NCBI GenBank assembly: GCA_027681045.1
Contig: JAQDCK010000007.1
Location: forward strand, 32,335 to 96,334
Direction: 5' to 3'
From: Lactobacillaceae bacterium AF64-9pH9TA
GTDB taxonomy: Bacteria; Bacillota; Bacilli; Lactobacillales; Lactobacillaceae
DNA length: 64,000 bases
Shown: in pieces, positions 44,400-53,583 of the stretch
Position numbering within the stretch: the first letter of the stretch is position 1
Layout of the letters: every line of letters starts with the position of its first letter
The notes under the pieces: model-generated
The model's database searches: none
What the model saw: only the letters and a program-made list of their open reading frames with translations
Told to the model about the DNA's origin: nothing
Made by a program: the position numbers and the translations under genes

Positions 44400-45425
44400 A
44401 TGAATTGGATTAAAAAGAATCTGCCCGGCATCCTGGTCTGCCTGGCCATCGCTACCCCCGCCTGGCTCTTAGGCAAGGCCCTGCCAGTCATCGGGGGCGC
44501 CGTCTTCGCCATCTTGTTTGGCATGATCATCACCCTCTTTTGGGAAGACAAGAAAGGCGCGGCCAGCGGGATCAAGTGGACGTCCAAGTATATCCTGCAA
44601 ACAGCCGTCGTTCTCCTGGGCTTTGGGATGGACCTGCAGGTAGTCGTCAAGACTGGCCGCCAGTCCCTGCCGATCATCATCTGTACCATCTCGACCTCTC
44701 TCTTGCTCGCCTGGCTTTTGCACAAGTCTTTAAACATCCCCGGCAAGATCTCAACCTTGATCGGGGTCGGCTCATCCATCTGCGGGGGCAGCGCCATCGC
44801 CGCTACCGCCCCGGTTATCGACGCTGACGACGACGAAGTGGCCCAGGCCATCTCTGTTATCTTCTTTTTTAACGTCCTGGCCGCCATCCTCTTCCCCATC
44901 TTCGGCAAGCTCCTGGGCTTTGACCAGACTTCGGGGACTGCTTTCGGCATCTTTTCCGGGACAGCCATCAACGACACTTCTTCCGTCACTGCCGCGGCGG
45001 CAACCTGGGACAGCATGTTCCATTTGGGCAGCCAGACCCTGGACAAGGCTGTGACCGTCAAATTGACCAGAACCCTGGCCATCATCCCTATCACCCTGGC
45101 CTTAGGCTATTTCACCGCTAAAAAGGAGCAAAGAGGCAACAGCTTCAGCTTGAAGCGGGCCTTCCCTGCCTTCATCCTCTACTTTGTCCTGGCTTCCTTA
45201 ATCACAACCTTTGCCCTGGCCAATGGGGTAAGTGCCGAGGTCTTCCTGCCTTTGAAGGAGCTGAGCAAGTTCATGATCGTCATGGCCATGGCCGCGATCG
45301 GCCTTAACTCCAACATCGTCAAGCTGGTCAAATCCGGGGCCAAGCCCCTCCTGCTCGGCGCTTCCTGCTGGGCCGGGATCACAGCCGTCAGCCTGCTTTT
45401 GCAGCGAGTTTTAGGCCTGTGGTAA
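44400..45425 (+). CDS. UPF0324 family membrane protein (YeiH type)
   Basis: A 341-residue protein with about 10 membrane helices. [37 protein letters not shown] and [15 protein letters not shown] match the putative sulphate-exporter-like UPF0324 family, whose transport substrate is unproven. GGGAGG before the ATG. Likely controlled by the divergent LysR protein. Confidence 0.88.
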   Translation: MNWIKKNLPGILVCLAIATPAWLLGKALPVIGGAVFAILFGMIITLFWEDKKGAASGIKWTSKYILQTAVVLLGFGMDLQVVVKTGRQSLPIIICTISTSLLLAWLLHKSLNIPGKISTLIGVGSSICGGSAIAATAPVIDADDDEVAQAISVIFFFNVLAAILFPIFGKLLGFDQTSGTAFGIFSGTAINDTSSVTAAAATWDSMFHLGSQTLDKAVTVKLTRTLAIIPITLALGYFTAKKEQRGNSFSLKRAFPAFILYFVLASLITTFALANGVSAEVFLPLKELSKFMIVMAMAAIGLNSNIVKLVKSGAKPLLLGASCWAGITAVSLLLQRVLGLW

Positions 45426-45458
45426 AAAATAAAACAAACAATTTAATCGATTGCAGCA

Positions 45459-45494
45459 AAAAAGGCTTTTACCAAAACGGTAAAAGTCTTTTCC
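45459..45494. terminator. Terminator between UPF0324 and gltX
   Basis: AAAAGGCTTTTACC and GGTAAAAGTCTTTT across a short loop; bidirectional, nearly the same sequence as the terminator at 43366. Confidence 0.85.
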
Positions 45495-45507
45495 TTTGTT
45501 CTTTATC

Positions 45508-47010
45508 TTATTCGATGCCAGCTTCGCTAAGCTGCTTCAAGGTGAGGTCCAGGTGCTTCATGACCGTGTCCTTGCCCATCAATTCCATAGCTTCGCCGAT
45601 GCCAGGGCCGACCATTGACCGGGTAGTAGCGATCCGGATTGGCATGAAGAGCTTGCGGCCCTTGATGCCAGTTTCCTTCCGGGTAGCCATGATAGCGCCC
45701 ATGATCTTCTTAGCCGTGAAGTTGTCCAGCTTGTCCAGTTGCTTCTTGAATTCTTCAATAGCCGGACGGGCTTCGTCCTTCTTGATTTCTTCCACTTCTT
45801 CCTCAGTCAGGTATTCTGCTTCAGTGAAGAAGATCTTGCTCAAGTCAACGATTTGCTTGGTGTAGGACATTTGGTTGGCGTACATGTTCACCAATTGTCT
45901 TACCCATTCCATCTTGCCTGGAGCCGGGTTAGCTTCAACCAGGCCAGCTTCTTGCAGGTTGTGCAGGGCCAGGTCCAAAAGTTCGTCTCTGTCAGCAGTC
46001 TTCATGTACTGGTTGTTAACCCAGTCCAGCTTCTTTTGGTCAAAGGCAGCTGGGGACTTGGACAGACGGGCCGGGTCAAACTGCTTGATGAATTCCCGCT
46101 TGGAGAAGATTTCGCTTTCGCCAACTGGTGACCAGCCCAGCAAAGTAATGAAGTTAAACATGGCTTCTGGCAGGAAACCAAGTTCTCTGTATTGTTCGAT
46201 GAACTGCAGGACTGATTCGTCACGCTTGGACAGCTTCTTGCCAGTAGCGGAGTTGATGATCAAAGTCATGTGGCCGAAGACTGGAGCTTCCCAGCCCAAA
46301 GCTTCGTAAACGCAAAGCTGCTTTGGCGTGTTGGAGATGTGGTCATCGCCCCGGAGAACGTGGCTGATTTCCATCAAGTGGTCGTCGATAACGACGGCAA
46401 AGTTGTAAGTTGGCATCCCGTCGCGCTTTTGGATGACGAAGTCACCACCGATAGTGTCGGATTCAAAGCTCAGGTGGCCTTTAACGATGTCGTCCCATTC
46501 GTAAGTCACGCCTTCTGGAATGTGAATGCGGACAACTGGCTTCAGGCCCTTGGCCCGGGCTTCGTCTTGCGCCTGCTTGATTTCGTCAGCAGTCATGCCT
46601 TCGTATTCGTAGACATAGTGCGGAGCAATCCCCATGGCCCGCTGTTCTTCACGCTGGGCTTCCAGTTCTTCTTCAGTTTCAAAGGAGTAGTAAGCCTTGC
46701 CTTCTTCAAGCAGCTGGTCGATGTACTTTTGGTAGATGTCCTTTCTTTCGGACTGCTTGTAAGGGCCGTAGTCCCCGCCGACGTCCGGACCTTCATCCCA
46801 GTCGATCCCCAGCCAGTGCAGGTTTTCGATTTGAGATTCAGCCCCGCCTTCAACGTTTCTGGCGGTATCAGTGTCTTCGATTCTCAGAACCAAAGTCCCC
46901 TTGTTGTGACGTGCAAACAGATAGTTAAACAGAGCAGTACGCGCGTTACCAATGTGCAGGTGACCAGTTGGTGACGGAGCGTATCTCACGCGGATTTTCT
47001 TATTAGCCAA
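45508..47010 (-). CDS. gltX: Glutamyl-tRNA synthetase
   Basis: A 500-residue class I synthetase. [19 protein letters not shown] (HIGH) and [14 protein letters not shown] (KMSKS form) are intact; the C-terminal helical anticodon-binding domain ends the protein. Lactobacilli use a non-discriminating GluRS plus GatCAB for tRNA-Gln. Monocistronic here. Confidence 0.97.
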   Translation of the reverse strand: MANKKIRVRYAPSPTGHLHIGNARTALFNYLFARHNKGTLVLRIEDTDTARNVEGGAESQIENLHWLGIDWDEGPDVGGDYGPYKQSERKDIYQKYIDQLLEEGKAYYSFETEEELEAQREEQRAMGIAPHYVYEYEGMTADEIKQAQDEARAKGLKPVVRIHIPEGVTYEWDDIVKGHLSFESDTIGGDFVIQKRDGMPTYNFAVVIDDHLMEISHVLRGDDHISNTPKQLCVYEALGWEAPVFGHMTLIINSATGKKLSKRDESVLQFIEQYRELGFLPEAMFNFITLLGWSPVGESEIFSKREFIKQFDPARLSKSPAAFDQKKLDWVNNQYMKTADRDELLDLALHNLQEAGLVEANPAPGKMEWVRQLVNMYANQMSYTKQIVDLSKIFFTEAEYLTEEEVEEIKKDEARPAIEEFKKQLDKLDNFTAKKIMGAIMATRKETGIKGRKLFMPIRIATTRSMVGPGIGEAMELMGKDTVMKHLDLTLKQLSEAGIE

Positions 47011-47107
47011 AATTATGCCTCTTTCTTACTATTCTTCAACTTACTAAGTTTACTAGCAATAAGGAAAAAATTCAATCTTTACCGGCAAATACGGCCCTGC
47101 CGGCATG

Positions 47108-47138
47108 TAAAAATGCCCGCCAAAGGCAGGCATTTGTC
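47108..47138 (-). terminator. Terminator after the ABC permease gene
   Basis: AAATGCCTGCC / GGCGGGCATTT type hairpin followed by T-rich sequence on the minus strand. Confidence 0.7.
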
Positions 47139-47154
47139 ATTTAATCTGATTTGC

Positions 47155-47991
47155 TTATTTCTTGGCTTCAACGCCCTTCTTGAAAACGAAGTATTCCGCT
47201 GCCCATAAGATGGCCACGTAGACCAGCTCAGCCAGCATGTAGAGCCAGCTGATGACCGGCAAGCCCAGGTTGGTCTGGGACGTGTGCAGGCCAGTATTGT
47301 CAATGACAAAGTTGAAGTCAAAGCCGGAATTTGAAACCATGCGGATGACCGAGCCCAAGATGCTGCTGCTGCCCCAGGACAAGAGAACCAGCAGGGCCAG
47401 CAGGATAACTTCCTTGGCAAACTTGCTCGTTCTCCCCTTCAAAGGCAGGAAGTCGCCCAAGACGCTGGCTGATTCAGTGATGAGCAGCCAGAAACAGATG
47501 ACGCTGGTAAAGCTGACCAGGGCAAATAAGGCCATGTAGAGCAGCCAGTTGATGATGCTGGAAACGTAAGGCTGGAAAGTCGCCACTGCTTGCGAATCGA
47601 TCCGCATCTCCCCGCCAAAAATAAATGGCAGCAGGATAATTACGAAGATCAAAAGGTTAGCTAAGGCAAAGATAACCGAGGTCACAAGCCCGGTCAGCAC
47701 GTTGGCCGTCAGAAAGTTGCCGGCCGTTACCGGCACTTGCCGCCAGGTCTGGGACCGGTTAACCCGGTAGGCCGCCATGATCACGTCAATTTGATACCAA
47801 ATGCCCACGCAGAAGATCACCATCGCGGCAATCCCAATGCCAACTCCGGCTGATTCGCTGCCAAAACCGTATCTGATACCAAAGTACAAGCTGATCAAGA
47901 GGATAACAATTGCCTCGATGCCCAGGCTTAGCCAGGTCGTCCGGCTTTTTTCCTTGAACATAGCCGCGAAAATCTGCTTAAAACCGATCAT
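47155..47991 (-). CDS. ABC transporter permease, module 1
   Basis: A 278-residue membrane protein with about six helices (~20-40, 50-70, 95-125, 145-175, 195-220, 245-265). It overlaps the ATPase gene by 1 base. With the GntR regulator it forms a ytr-like cassette. The substrate is unknown; such cassettes often respond to envelope stress or antibiotics. Confidence 0.82.
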   Translation of the reverse strand: MIGFKQIFAAMFKEKSRTTWLSLGIEAIVILLISLYFGIRYGFGSESAGVGIGIAAMVIFCVGIWYQIDVIMAAYRVNRSQTWRQVPVTAGNFLTANVLTGLVTSVIFALANLLIFVIILLPFIFGGEMRIDSQAVATFQPYVSSIINWLLYMALFALVSFTSVICFWLLITESASVLGDFLPLKGRTSKFAKEVILLALLVLLSWGSSSILGSVIRMVSNSGFDFNFVIDNTGLHTSQTNLGLPVISWLYMLAELVYVAILWAAEYFVFKKGVEAKK

Positions 47992-48689
47992 TACTCTTCC
48001 CCCTCGTAAAATCCTTCATACCACTCTTCGATGCTTTCGTGTTCAGCCCGGATTTCTTCAGCACTGCGCTGCTCTAAGACTGAGTGCTTCTTAATCAAAA
48101 CGACCTCATCGATTACCGGAGCGATTTCATCTAAGACGTGGTCGCTGATGACCAGGGTCGCCTCTTCCGGCTTCCAAAGCAGCATGGACTTGATAATCTT
48201 CTTCCGGCTCATGGCGTCAACTCCGCTGAAAGGTTCATCCAGCAGGTAGAGCTTGGCCTTGCGGGAGAAGACCAGGGCGATGATTAATTTCTCCTTCATC
48301 CCCTTGGACAGGCTGCCCAGTCTTTCATCTTTATTCAAGTTCATGAATTCCAGAATGTCAGCAAACTGCTTGTCCTCAAAGTCCGGGTAGACCAGGCGGT
48401 AAAAGTTAGCGACATCCTTGATCTTTCTGGAGTCGCGGAAGGCGGACAGGCTGTCGGTCATGGCGATGTACTGCTTGCGGCGGTCTTCGTCTGCTTCCCC
48501 GCACACCTCCACGCTGCCCTTGTACTGTTTGGCCAGGCCCGCGATCACCCGCATCAAGCTGGTCTTGCCGGCTCCGTTGGCCCCAACTAAGGCTACGATT
48601 TGTCCGGCCTCCAAAGTCAAGTTGACTCTCTCCAAAATCTTCTTTGAATTCTTGTGGTAACTTAAATCCTTAATCTCCAAAGTCTTCAT
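47991..48689 (-). CDS. ABC transporter ATP-binding protein, module 1
   Basis: A 232-residue ATPase. Walker A GANGAGKTS near residue 36, signature LGSLSKGMKEK (a variant of LSGGQ seen in export-type ATPases), Walker B YLLDEPFSG. The frame is open to 48710, but ATG 48689 after GGGAGG is the start, overlapping the end of the GntR gene's tail by none. It drives the adjacent permease. Confidence 0.9.
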   Translation of the reverse strand: MKTLEIKDLSYHKNSKKILERVNLTLEAGQIVALVGANGAGKTSLMRVIAGLAKQYKGSVEVCGEADEDRRKQYIAMTDSLSAFRDSRKIKDVANFYRLVYPDFEDKQFADILEFMNLNKDERLGSLSKGMKEKLIIALVFSRKAKLYLLDEPFSGVDAMSRKKIIKSMLLWKPEEATLVISDHVLDEIAPVIDEVVLIKKHSVLEQRSAEEIRAEHESIEEWYEGFYEGEE

Positions 48690-48690
48690 G

Positions 48691-49065
48691 CTATTCCTCC
48701 CTTGTATCATCTAAATAGCTGGCCAATAGTCCAGTCAGGCTTTCCCTTTCGACTCCGAGTTTCTCCATCCGGCTGACGAAAGCCGCCAGCTCCTGCTTCA
48801 GCAGTTTGCTCTTCATTTCCTCCAGGCGGCCTTCATCGGTCGTAACGAAGTTGCCTTCGCCGCGTTTGGTAAAAATATAGCCCTTGGCCGTCATTTCTCT
48901 AAGTGCCCGCTGGACTGTGTTGGCGTTGACCGTCAATTCAAGTGCCAGGGCTCTGACTGAAGGCAGCTTCTCGCCGGCCTTGAGCTTGCCCTGGGCGATC
49001 TGCAAGTAGATATAGTCTTCAATCTGCAAGTAGATCGGCAGGTTGTCTTTGAATTTCATTTGCAC
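48691..49065 (-). CDS. GntR family regulator (YtrA type), module 1
   Basis: A 124-residue regulator: an N-terminal winged helix (YLQIEDYIYLQIAQGKLKAGEKLPSVRALALELTVNANTVQRALREM) and a short helical C-terminal dimerisation part, the YtrA subfamily. First gene of the cassette; the palindrome over its own -10 (49091-49107) is the expected operator. Confidence 0.9.
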   Translation of the reverse strand: MQMKFKDNLPIYLQIEDYIYLQIAQGKLKAGEKLPSVRALALELTVNANTVQRALREMTAKGYIFTKRGEGNFVTTDEGRLEEMKSKLLKQELAAFVSRMEKLGVERESLTGLLASYLDDTREE

Positions 49066-49090
49066 ACCCCTTTGCTGTACTAGCTATCTA

Positions 49091-49129
49091 ATACACTGTT
49101 AGTGTATAACGGATAAGTCCTTTCGTCAA
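49091..49129 (-). promoter_or_regulatory. Promoter and operator of ABC module 1
   Basis: -35 TTGACG (complement of 49124-49129), 17-base spacer, -10 TACACT (complement of 49101-49106). The perfect palindrome ATACACT-N3-AGTGTAT (49091-49107) covers the -10. Confidence 0.8.
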
Positions 49130-49432
49130 GACAAAAATAGAGAAAAAGAAAAATTTTGTCCCTTTATCTTTGGCCTAGTTCTTTCCTATGCTTTTTATTT
49201 ACCTTTCTTCCTTTAAATAATCAGCCAATTCTGCTTTTAAGTTAGACTAGACTGTTTTCTAACAAATGAACTAATACTTAAAGTTGACTTTAATTTCTTC
49301 CCGGTTGCTTTAACAACAGCTTCAGTCCTGTTTCATCTTCAGCTCATAGTCGCAAGAAAGCGTTTCTTTTTGTGTATTTTCTGTTAGACTACAATTAGTG
49401 TTTGATAATGTAAACTTTTCAAGGAGGACAAC
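49108..49432. other. Intergenic region upstream of the second oppA gene
   Basis: About 300 AT-rich bases without a gene. A -10-like TACAAT at ~49388 with a weak -35 17 bases upstream, and GTTAGA repeats at 49243 and 49383, suggest a regulated promoter. No T-box motif (no TGGN-ACC box, no terminator) was found. Confidence 0.5.
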
Positions 49433-51052
49433 ATGAAAAAGACTAAGACTTTTTTGGCTGCCGGTAGCATCTTGACAGCTGCATTAGCCTTGACGGCCTG
49501 CGGCGGCAACTCTTCATCTTCTTCATCTAACAAAAAAGAACTGAACTGGGAAGAATCAGCTGAAATTCCTACTATGGACCTGTCCAAGGCCACTGACTCA
49601 GCCAGCTTTACCCAATTGATCAACACCATGGAAGGTCTTTACCGGGCAAAGTCTGACGGCAGCCAAGAAAAGGCCATGGCTACCAGCGAAAAGGTGTCTA
49701 AGGACGGGAAGACTTACACCTTTACTCTCCGTAAGGACAACAAGTGGTCAAACGGTGACCCGGTAACCGCGCAGGACTTCGTCTACTCATGGCGCAGAAC
49801 TGTTGACCCAAAGACTGCTTCTCAATACGCTTACCTGTTTGAAGGCATCAAGAACGCCATGGACATCCAAAACGGCAAGAAGAAGCCGGAAACTTTGGGG
49901 ATCAAGGCGGTTGGCAAGTACAAGCTGGTCGTAAGCCTGGACCGGCGGATTCCTTACTTCAACAACTTGATGGCCTTCGGGAGCTTCTTCCCGCAAAACG
50001 AAAAGGCAGTCAAGAAGTACGGCTCCAAGTACGGTACTGCCTCCAAGTACATGGTCTACAACGGGCCATACGTGATGAGCGGCTGGACTGGCTCAAACCT
50101 GTCCTGGAAGCTCAAGAAGAACCCATACTACTGGGACAAGAAGAACGTGAAGCTTGACGCGGTCAACTACAGCGTGCAAAAGACCCCGTCAACTGCCTAC
50201 AACCTCTACCAGTCAAACAAGCTTGACGCTGTAGCCCTGGACGCTGAACAAAGCAAGCAGCTTAAGAGCGTAAAGGGTTACGCTCTCTACCCACGTGGGA
50301 CTACCTTCTACATCCAGTTCAACCAGGCTAAGAACAAGTACCTGCAAAACGCCAACATCCGCAAGGCTCTTTCTATGGCCATCAACCGGGAAAGCCTGAC
50401 CAAGGTTCTGGGTGGCAGCAACACTGTAGCTCACACCTTCACTCCAGCCAAGCTGACCACGGTTAACGGCAAGGACTACACCAGCCTGATTTCCAAGAGT
50501 GACGAAGCTTACACTTACTACAACAAGAAGGAAGCGCAAAAGTACCTCAAGCAAGGTATGAAGGAACTTGGCGTTTCCAAGCTGAGCTTCAAGCTTTTGT
50601 CAGACGACACCGATGGTGCCAAGAAGTCTACTGAAGCAATGCAGTCAAACATCCAGGAAACTTTGCCGCAAGTCTCCATCACCACTCAGAACCTGCCATT
50701 CAAGACCCGTCTGGCCAGAACTGACGCGCTTAACTTCGACATGGTTGTTTCTGCCTGGGGTGCCGACTTCAACGACCCGATCTCCTTCCTGGACTTGATG
50801 ACTTCCACCAACGCCCAAAACGGCGGCAAGTGGTCCAATAAGGAATACGACAAGCTGATCGCGGCTTCAAAGACTACTGGCTCAGACTCTGAACGCTGGA
50901 GCGACCTGTCCAAGGCTGAAGGCGTTCTGCTGAAGGACGTTGGTATTTCACCACTTTACTCAAGCACCAGTGCCTGGATCGTTCGTCCAGAAATCAAGGG
51001 CTTGGTAAACCTGCGCGACCACTGGGACTTTAAGTACGCTCACGTTAACTAG
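49433..51052 (+). CDS. Oligopeptide-binding lipoprotein, OppA family, paralogue 2
   Basis: A 539-residue lipoprotein with lipobox LTAC (Cys22-23 region) and Ser-rich linker. It shares long blocks with the protein at 40302 (WTGSNLSWKLKKNPYYW; YNLYQSNKLDA). Codon use is more biased (AAC, CTG, GGT), suggesting higher expression. Like the other, it has no permease nearby. AAGGAGG precedes the ATG. Confidence 0.92.
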   Translation: MKKTKTFLAAGSILTAALALTACGGNSSSSSSNKKELNWEESAEIPTMDLSKATDSASFTQLINTMEGLYRAKSDGSQEKAMATSEKVSKDGKTYTFTLRKDNKWSNGDPVTAQDFVYSWRRTVDPKTASQYAYLFEGIKNAMDIQNGKKKPETLGIKAVGKYKLVVSLDRRIPYFNNLMAFGSFFPQNEKAVKKYGSKYGTASKYMVYNGPYVMSGWTGSNLSWKLKKNPYYWDKKNVKLDAVNYSVQKTPSTAYNLYQSNKLDAVALDAEQSKQLKSVKGYALYPRGTTFYIQFNQAKNKYLQNANIRKALSMAINRESLTKVLGGSNTVAHTFTPAKLTTVNGKDYTSLISKSDEAYTYYNKKEAQKYLKQGMKELGVSKLSFKLLSDDTDGAKKSTEAMQSNIQETLPQVSITTQNLPFKTRLARTDALNFDMVVSAWGADFNDPISFLDLMTSTNAQNGGKWSNKEYDKLIAASKTTGSDSERWSDLSKAEGVLLKDVGISPLYSSTSAWIVRPEIKGLVNLRDHWDFKYAHVN

Positions 51053-51083
51053 TGTCTGTCCCCAGAGGCTAACAAACTGAATC

Positions 51084-51120
51084 ACTGAAAATAGCAGACC
51101 GCCTGGTCTGCTATTTTTGT
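51084..51120 (+). terminator. Terminator after the second oppA gene
   Basis: AAATAGCAGACC, GCCT, GGTCTGCTATTTTT. Confidence 0.88.
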
Positions 51121-51183
51121 ACTTTAACTGCTTTTCTTGCTACAATTGAACTGATTTTTAAAGAGATTGGTGGCAGGCAAAAA

Positions 51184-51708
51184 ATGTACAAAGTAGTCAA
51201 GAAAGAAACTATCAAGGCAGACCGCTTCACGGTCATTCAGGAGAAGGTGGCCAAGGACGGGCAAATCGCCCCATATTCCTACGTTACGATCGGCTTCGGA
51301 ATTTCCATCATCCCCTTCGTTGATGATGACCACGTCTTGCTCTTGAAGGAATATCGGCATCCCGTTGGCAGCTGGCAATATGAATTCCCCAGCGGCGGCA
51401 TTGATGAGGGAGAAGAGCCCAGTCAGGCAGCTAGAAGAGAGCTGCTGGAAGAAACGGGCTATGAGGCCAGCCAGCTGACAGAACTCGGTTTCACCTACCC
51501 TTCTTTTGGATCAACCAATGAGAAGATCACCCTTTTTGCCTGCCGGGCCCAAAAAATGGCTCAGCCAAAAAGAGAGATTCTGGAAGAGATCAAGATGGAG
51601 ATCGTCTCTGTCGACCAGCTGGAAGATTTGATCGTCAAAGGTGAATTCGCCCACGGGGCTGGCCAGGCAGCCTGGCTCAAGTGGCGGCTGCTTAATGAGA
51701 GAAGATAA
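51184..51708 (+). CDS. Nudix hydrolase, ADP-ribose pyrophosphatase type
   Basis: A 174-residue NudF-like enzyme splitting ADP-ribose to AMP and ribose 5-phosphate. The Nudix box is GGIDEGEEPSQAARRELLEETG, followed by the ADPRase-type FTYPSFGSTNEK. GGTGGCAGGCAAAAA leads to the ATG. Monocistronic with its own terminator. Confidence 0.88.
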   Translation: MYKVVKKETIKADRFTVIQEKVAKDGQIAPYSYVTIGFGISIIPFVDDDHVLLLKEYRHPVGSWQYEFPSGGIDEGEEPSQAARRELLEETGYEASQLTELGFTYPSFGSTNEKITLFACRAQKMAQPKREILEEIKMEIVSVDQLEDLIVKGEFAHGAGQAAWLKWRLLNERR

Positions 51709-51717
51709 GACTAGTAC

Positions 51718-51754
51718 AAAAAGGTCAAGTGTGAAAGCACTTGGCCTTTTTTCT
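51718..51754. terminator. Terminator between Nudix and M24 peptidase genes
   Basis: AAAAGGTCAAGTG, TGAAAG, CACTTGGCCTTTTTT; shared by convergent genes. Confidence 0.88.
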
Positions 51755-52875
51755 CACAAAAGCAACAAATCTTTCCCGGTCTTGGTAAAGGGGTGGAAGC
51801 CGTCTTCATCAAGCCACCCGCAGTCCTCAATTCTTACGCCGCCAACGCCCGGCAAATAGATCCCCGGCTCAATGGAAAAGCACATTCCTGCTTCCAGCTT
51901 CTGCTTGCTTCCCGGCTCCAGATTTACTGGCTCATGGACCTGCATCCCAATCCCGTGACCCAAGCGGTGGGTAAAGTACTGCCCGTAGCCTGCTAACGCG
52001 ATAACCCCGCGGGCCACCTGGTCCAGCTCACCTGCCGTCATCCCTGGTCTGGCCGCCTTAGCCGCCGTTTCCTGGGCTAACCGGACTGTTTCATAGATTT
52101 CCCGCTTTGCCGGGCTGATTTCACCCAGGGCCACCGTCCGGCTGACATCTGAAGCATAGCCGTCCTTCATGATCCCCAAGTCAAAAATCACCATGTCCCC
52201 GGCTTGAATCCCCTTTTGGCTGGGCAGGCCGCTGACACTGGCCGCGCTTTCCCCGGCCTGGACGATCAATGGAAAGCTTAAGTCCCCCATCCCTTTTTTC
52301 TTCAGCTGGTAGTCCAGTTCAAGGGCCAGCTCGCTTTCACTCATCCCCTGCCCCGCTTTTAAAAGGGTAAAAGCCAATTCCAGGGCCTGGTCGGCCTGCC
52401 TGCCAGCCGCCTGCAGCTTTTCAATTTCCGCCGGCGACTTGATCATCCGCTGTCTGGCCAGCCAGGAAGAGATGTCTGCTGCCAAATTTGCTTCCGGGAA
52501 AACTTCCTTAATCGCCCGGTAGTGGCTGAGGGTCACCGCCCGCGCTTCCAGGGCCCAATATCCTTTTGGCCAGGCGGTCATTCTCTCTTTTGCCTTCTCC
52601 CAAGGATTCTCCCCGTCTTGGTAAAAGCAGGCCCGGTCCGCCCAAGAAGTCTGCTTGACTTCTCCTTCATTGATCGCCGGAGCCAGCAAGAGGGCCTGGC
52701 TTCTTCTGGATACCAGCAAGGCGAAGACCCGCTCCTCTGTCCAGCTGCTGTAGCCCGTTAGGTAGGAAATGTCCACTGGATCTGCCACATAGGCCAGGTC
52801 AATACCTTTTTCATCCAAGTAGGACGTTAAGGCTACCAAATGCTCTTTCCAGGTTAATTTTCTGTCTTCTTTCAT
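51754..52875 (-). CDS. M24 family Xaa-Pro peptidase, PepQ-like
   Basis: A 373-residue pita-bread metallopeptidase. Metal ligands are seen in IFDLGIMKDGYASDVSRT (two Asp), HRLGHGIGMQVHE (His), SIEPGIY (Glu) and RIEDCG (Glu). The N-terminal ~130 residues are the creatinase-type non-catalytic domain. It releases N-terminal residues from Xaa-Pro dipeptides, relevant to casein use; aminopeptidase P activity is an alternative. Confidence 0.88.
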   Translation of the reverse strand: MKEDRKLTWKEHLVALTSYLDEKGIDLAYVADPVDISYLTGYSSWTEERVFALLVSRRSQALLLAPAINEGEVKQTSWADRACFYQDGENPWEKAKERMTAWPKGYWALEARAVTLSHYRAIKEVFPEANLAADISSWLARQRMIKSPAEIEKLQAAGRQADQALELAFTLLKAGQGMSESELALELDYQLKKKGMGDLSFPLIVQAGESAASVSGLPSQKGIQAGDMVIFDLGIMKDGYASDVSRTVALGEISPAKREIYETVRLAQETAAKAARPGMTAGELDQVARGVIALAGYGQYFTHRLGHGIGMQVHEPVNLEPGSKQKLEAGMCFSIEPGIYLPGVGGVRIEDCGWLDEDGFHPFTKTGKDLLLL

Positions 52876-53108
52876 TGTTTTTCACTCCTAAGAAAGTATT
52901 CTTGCTTTATTTTCATATTTCTTTCCTTTTTTAACGAAGCGTCTAGGCAAAGCTCTTTGATCATTATATAATTTCTATCAAATTAAAAACATTCTATCGA
53001 TCTATTTTTGGATTTTGGAATATTGCCGCGGAAATCTTCTCCGCGGCTTTTTTGTAATTTTTTCTTTTTCATTACAGCCTTTTTCTATCAATCCTGCTAA
53101 GAAACTAA
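52876..53108. other. Intergenic region with an orphan terminator
   Basis: AT-rich; TATAAT at 52967-52972 without an obvious -35. A perfect hairpin GCCGCGGA-N7-TCCGCGGC followed by T7 (53025-53054) faces right. No gene on the plus strand precedes it, so it either ends a short untranslated RNA or is the attenuator of the truncated MFS gene. Confidence 0.5.
53025..53054 (+). terminator. Orphan rho-independent terminator
   Basis: GCCGCGGA and TCCGCGGC with a 7-base loop and T7. Confidence 0.85.
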
Positions 53109-53432
53109 TTAGTCAGCCATTCCGCCTTCTTGTCTGAGTTTGCTTCCTTCATGTTTGGCCTGACGGCGGCCAGCGGAATCATGCAGACGGGCTTGAACGC
53201 CTTCATGGAATTCTTCCCTGACAAAAAGGGCCTGGCTACCGGGATCTTCTACTTCTTCGGGGCAACTGCTTCCTTTACGGTACCGATCATCACCGGTGTC
53301 TTGTCCGACATTGATATCCGCCTGGCCTTTGGTGGGGACCTGGCTGTCGGTGTTTTAGCCTGCCTCCTGGTTACCGTCATTGCTGTCAGCCGCGGTAAAA
53401 AGAAAAATCAGCAGCTAAACATTAGTAAGTAA
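53109..53432 (+). pseudogene. C-terminal remnant of an MFS transporter
   Basis: A 107-codon open segment with no good start. It encodes what look like the last three helices of a 12-helix permease (FMFGLTAASGIMQTGLNA, GIFYFFGATASFTVPIITG, LAVGVLACLLVTVIAV) and a basic tail. A TTG at 53130 could start a 100-residue product but has no ribosome site. The first ~300 residues are absent, so it is a decayed gene. Confidence 0.75.
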
Positions 53433-53583
53433 GTTAATATACTTTTTTAAGAATTTCCCTTGCTTGAAATTTTTTCATCAGCCCTTGCAAGAAACAATCA
53501 GTGTTATAATTTTCACGAAAGAACTATTAACTTAAGCTGATAATCACCCACTTGATTATCCTTCAATCAATTAAGGAATAACT

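Noticed and set aside
44357..45094. 245-codon minus-strand frame
   Set aside because: Antisense of the UPF0324 gene, which has a clear family match, membrane helices and ribosome site.
46270..46974. 234-codon plus-strand frame
   Set aside because: Antisense of gltX; hydrophobic-looking but caused by the complementary codons.
49108..49432. A second T-box upstream of the other oppA gene
   Set aside because: No TGGN-ACC antiterminator box, no specifier stem and no terminator before the gene.
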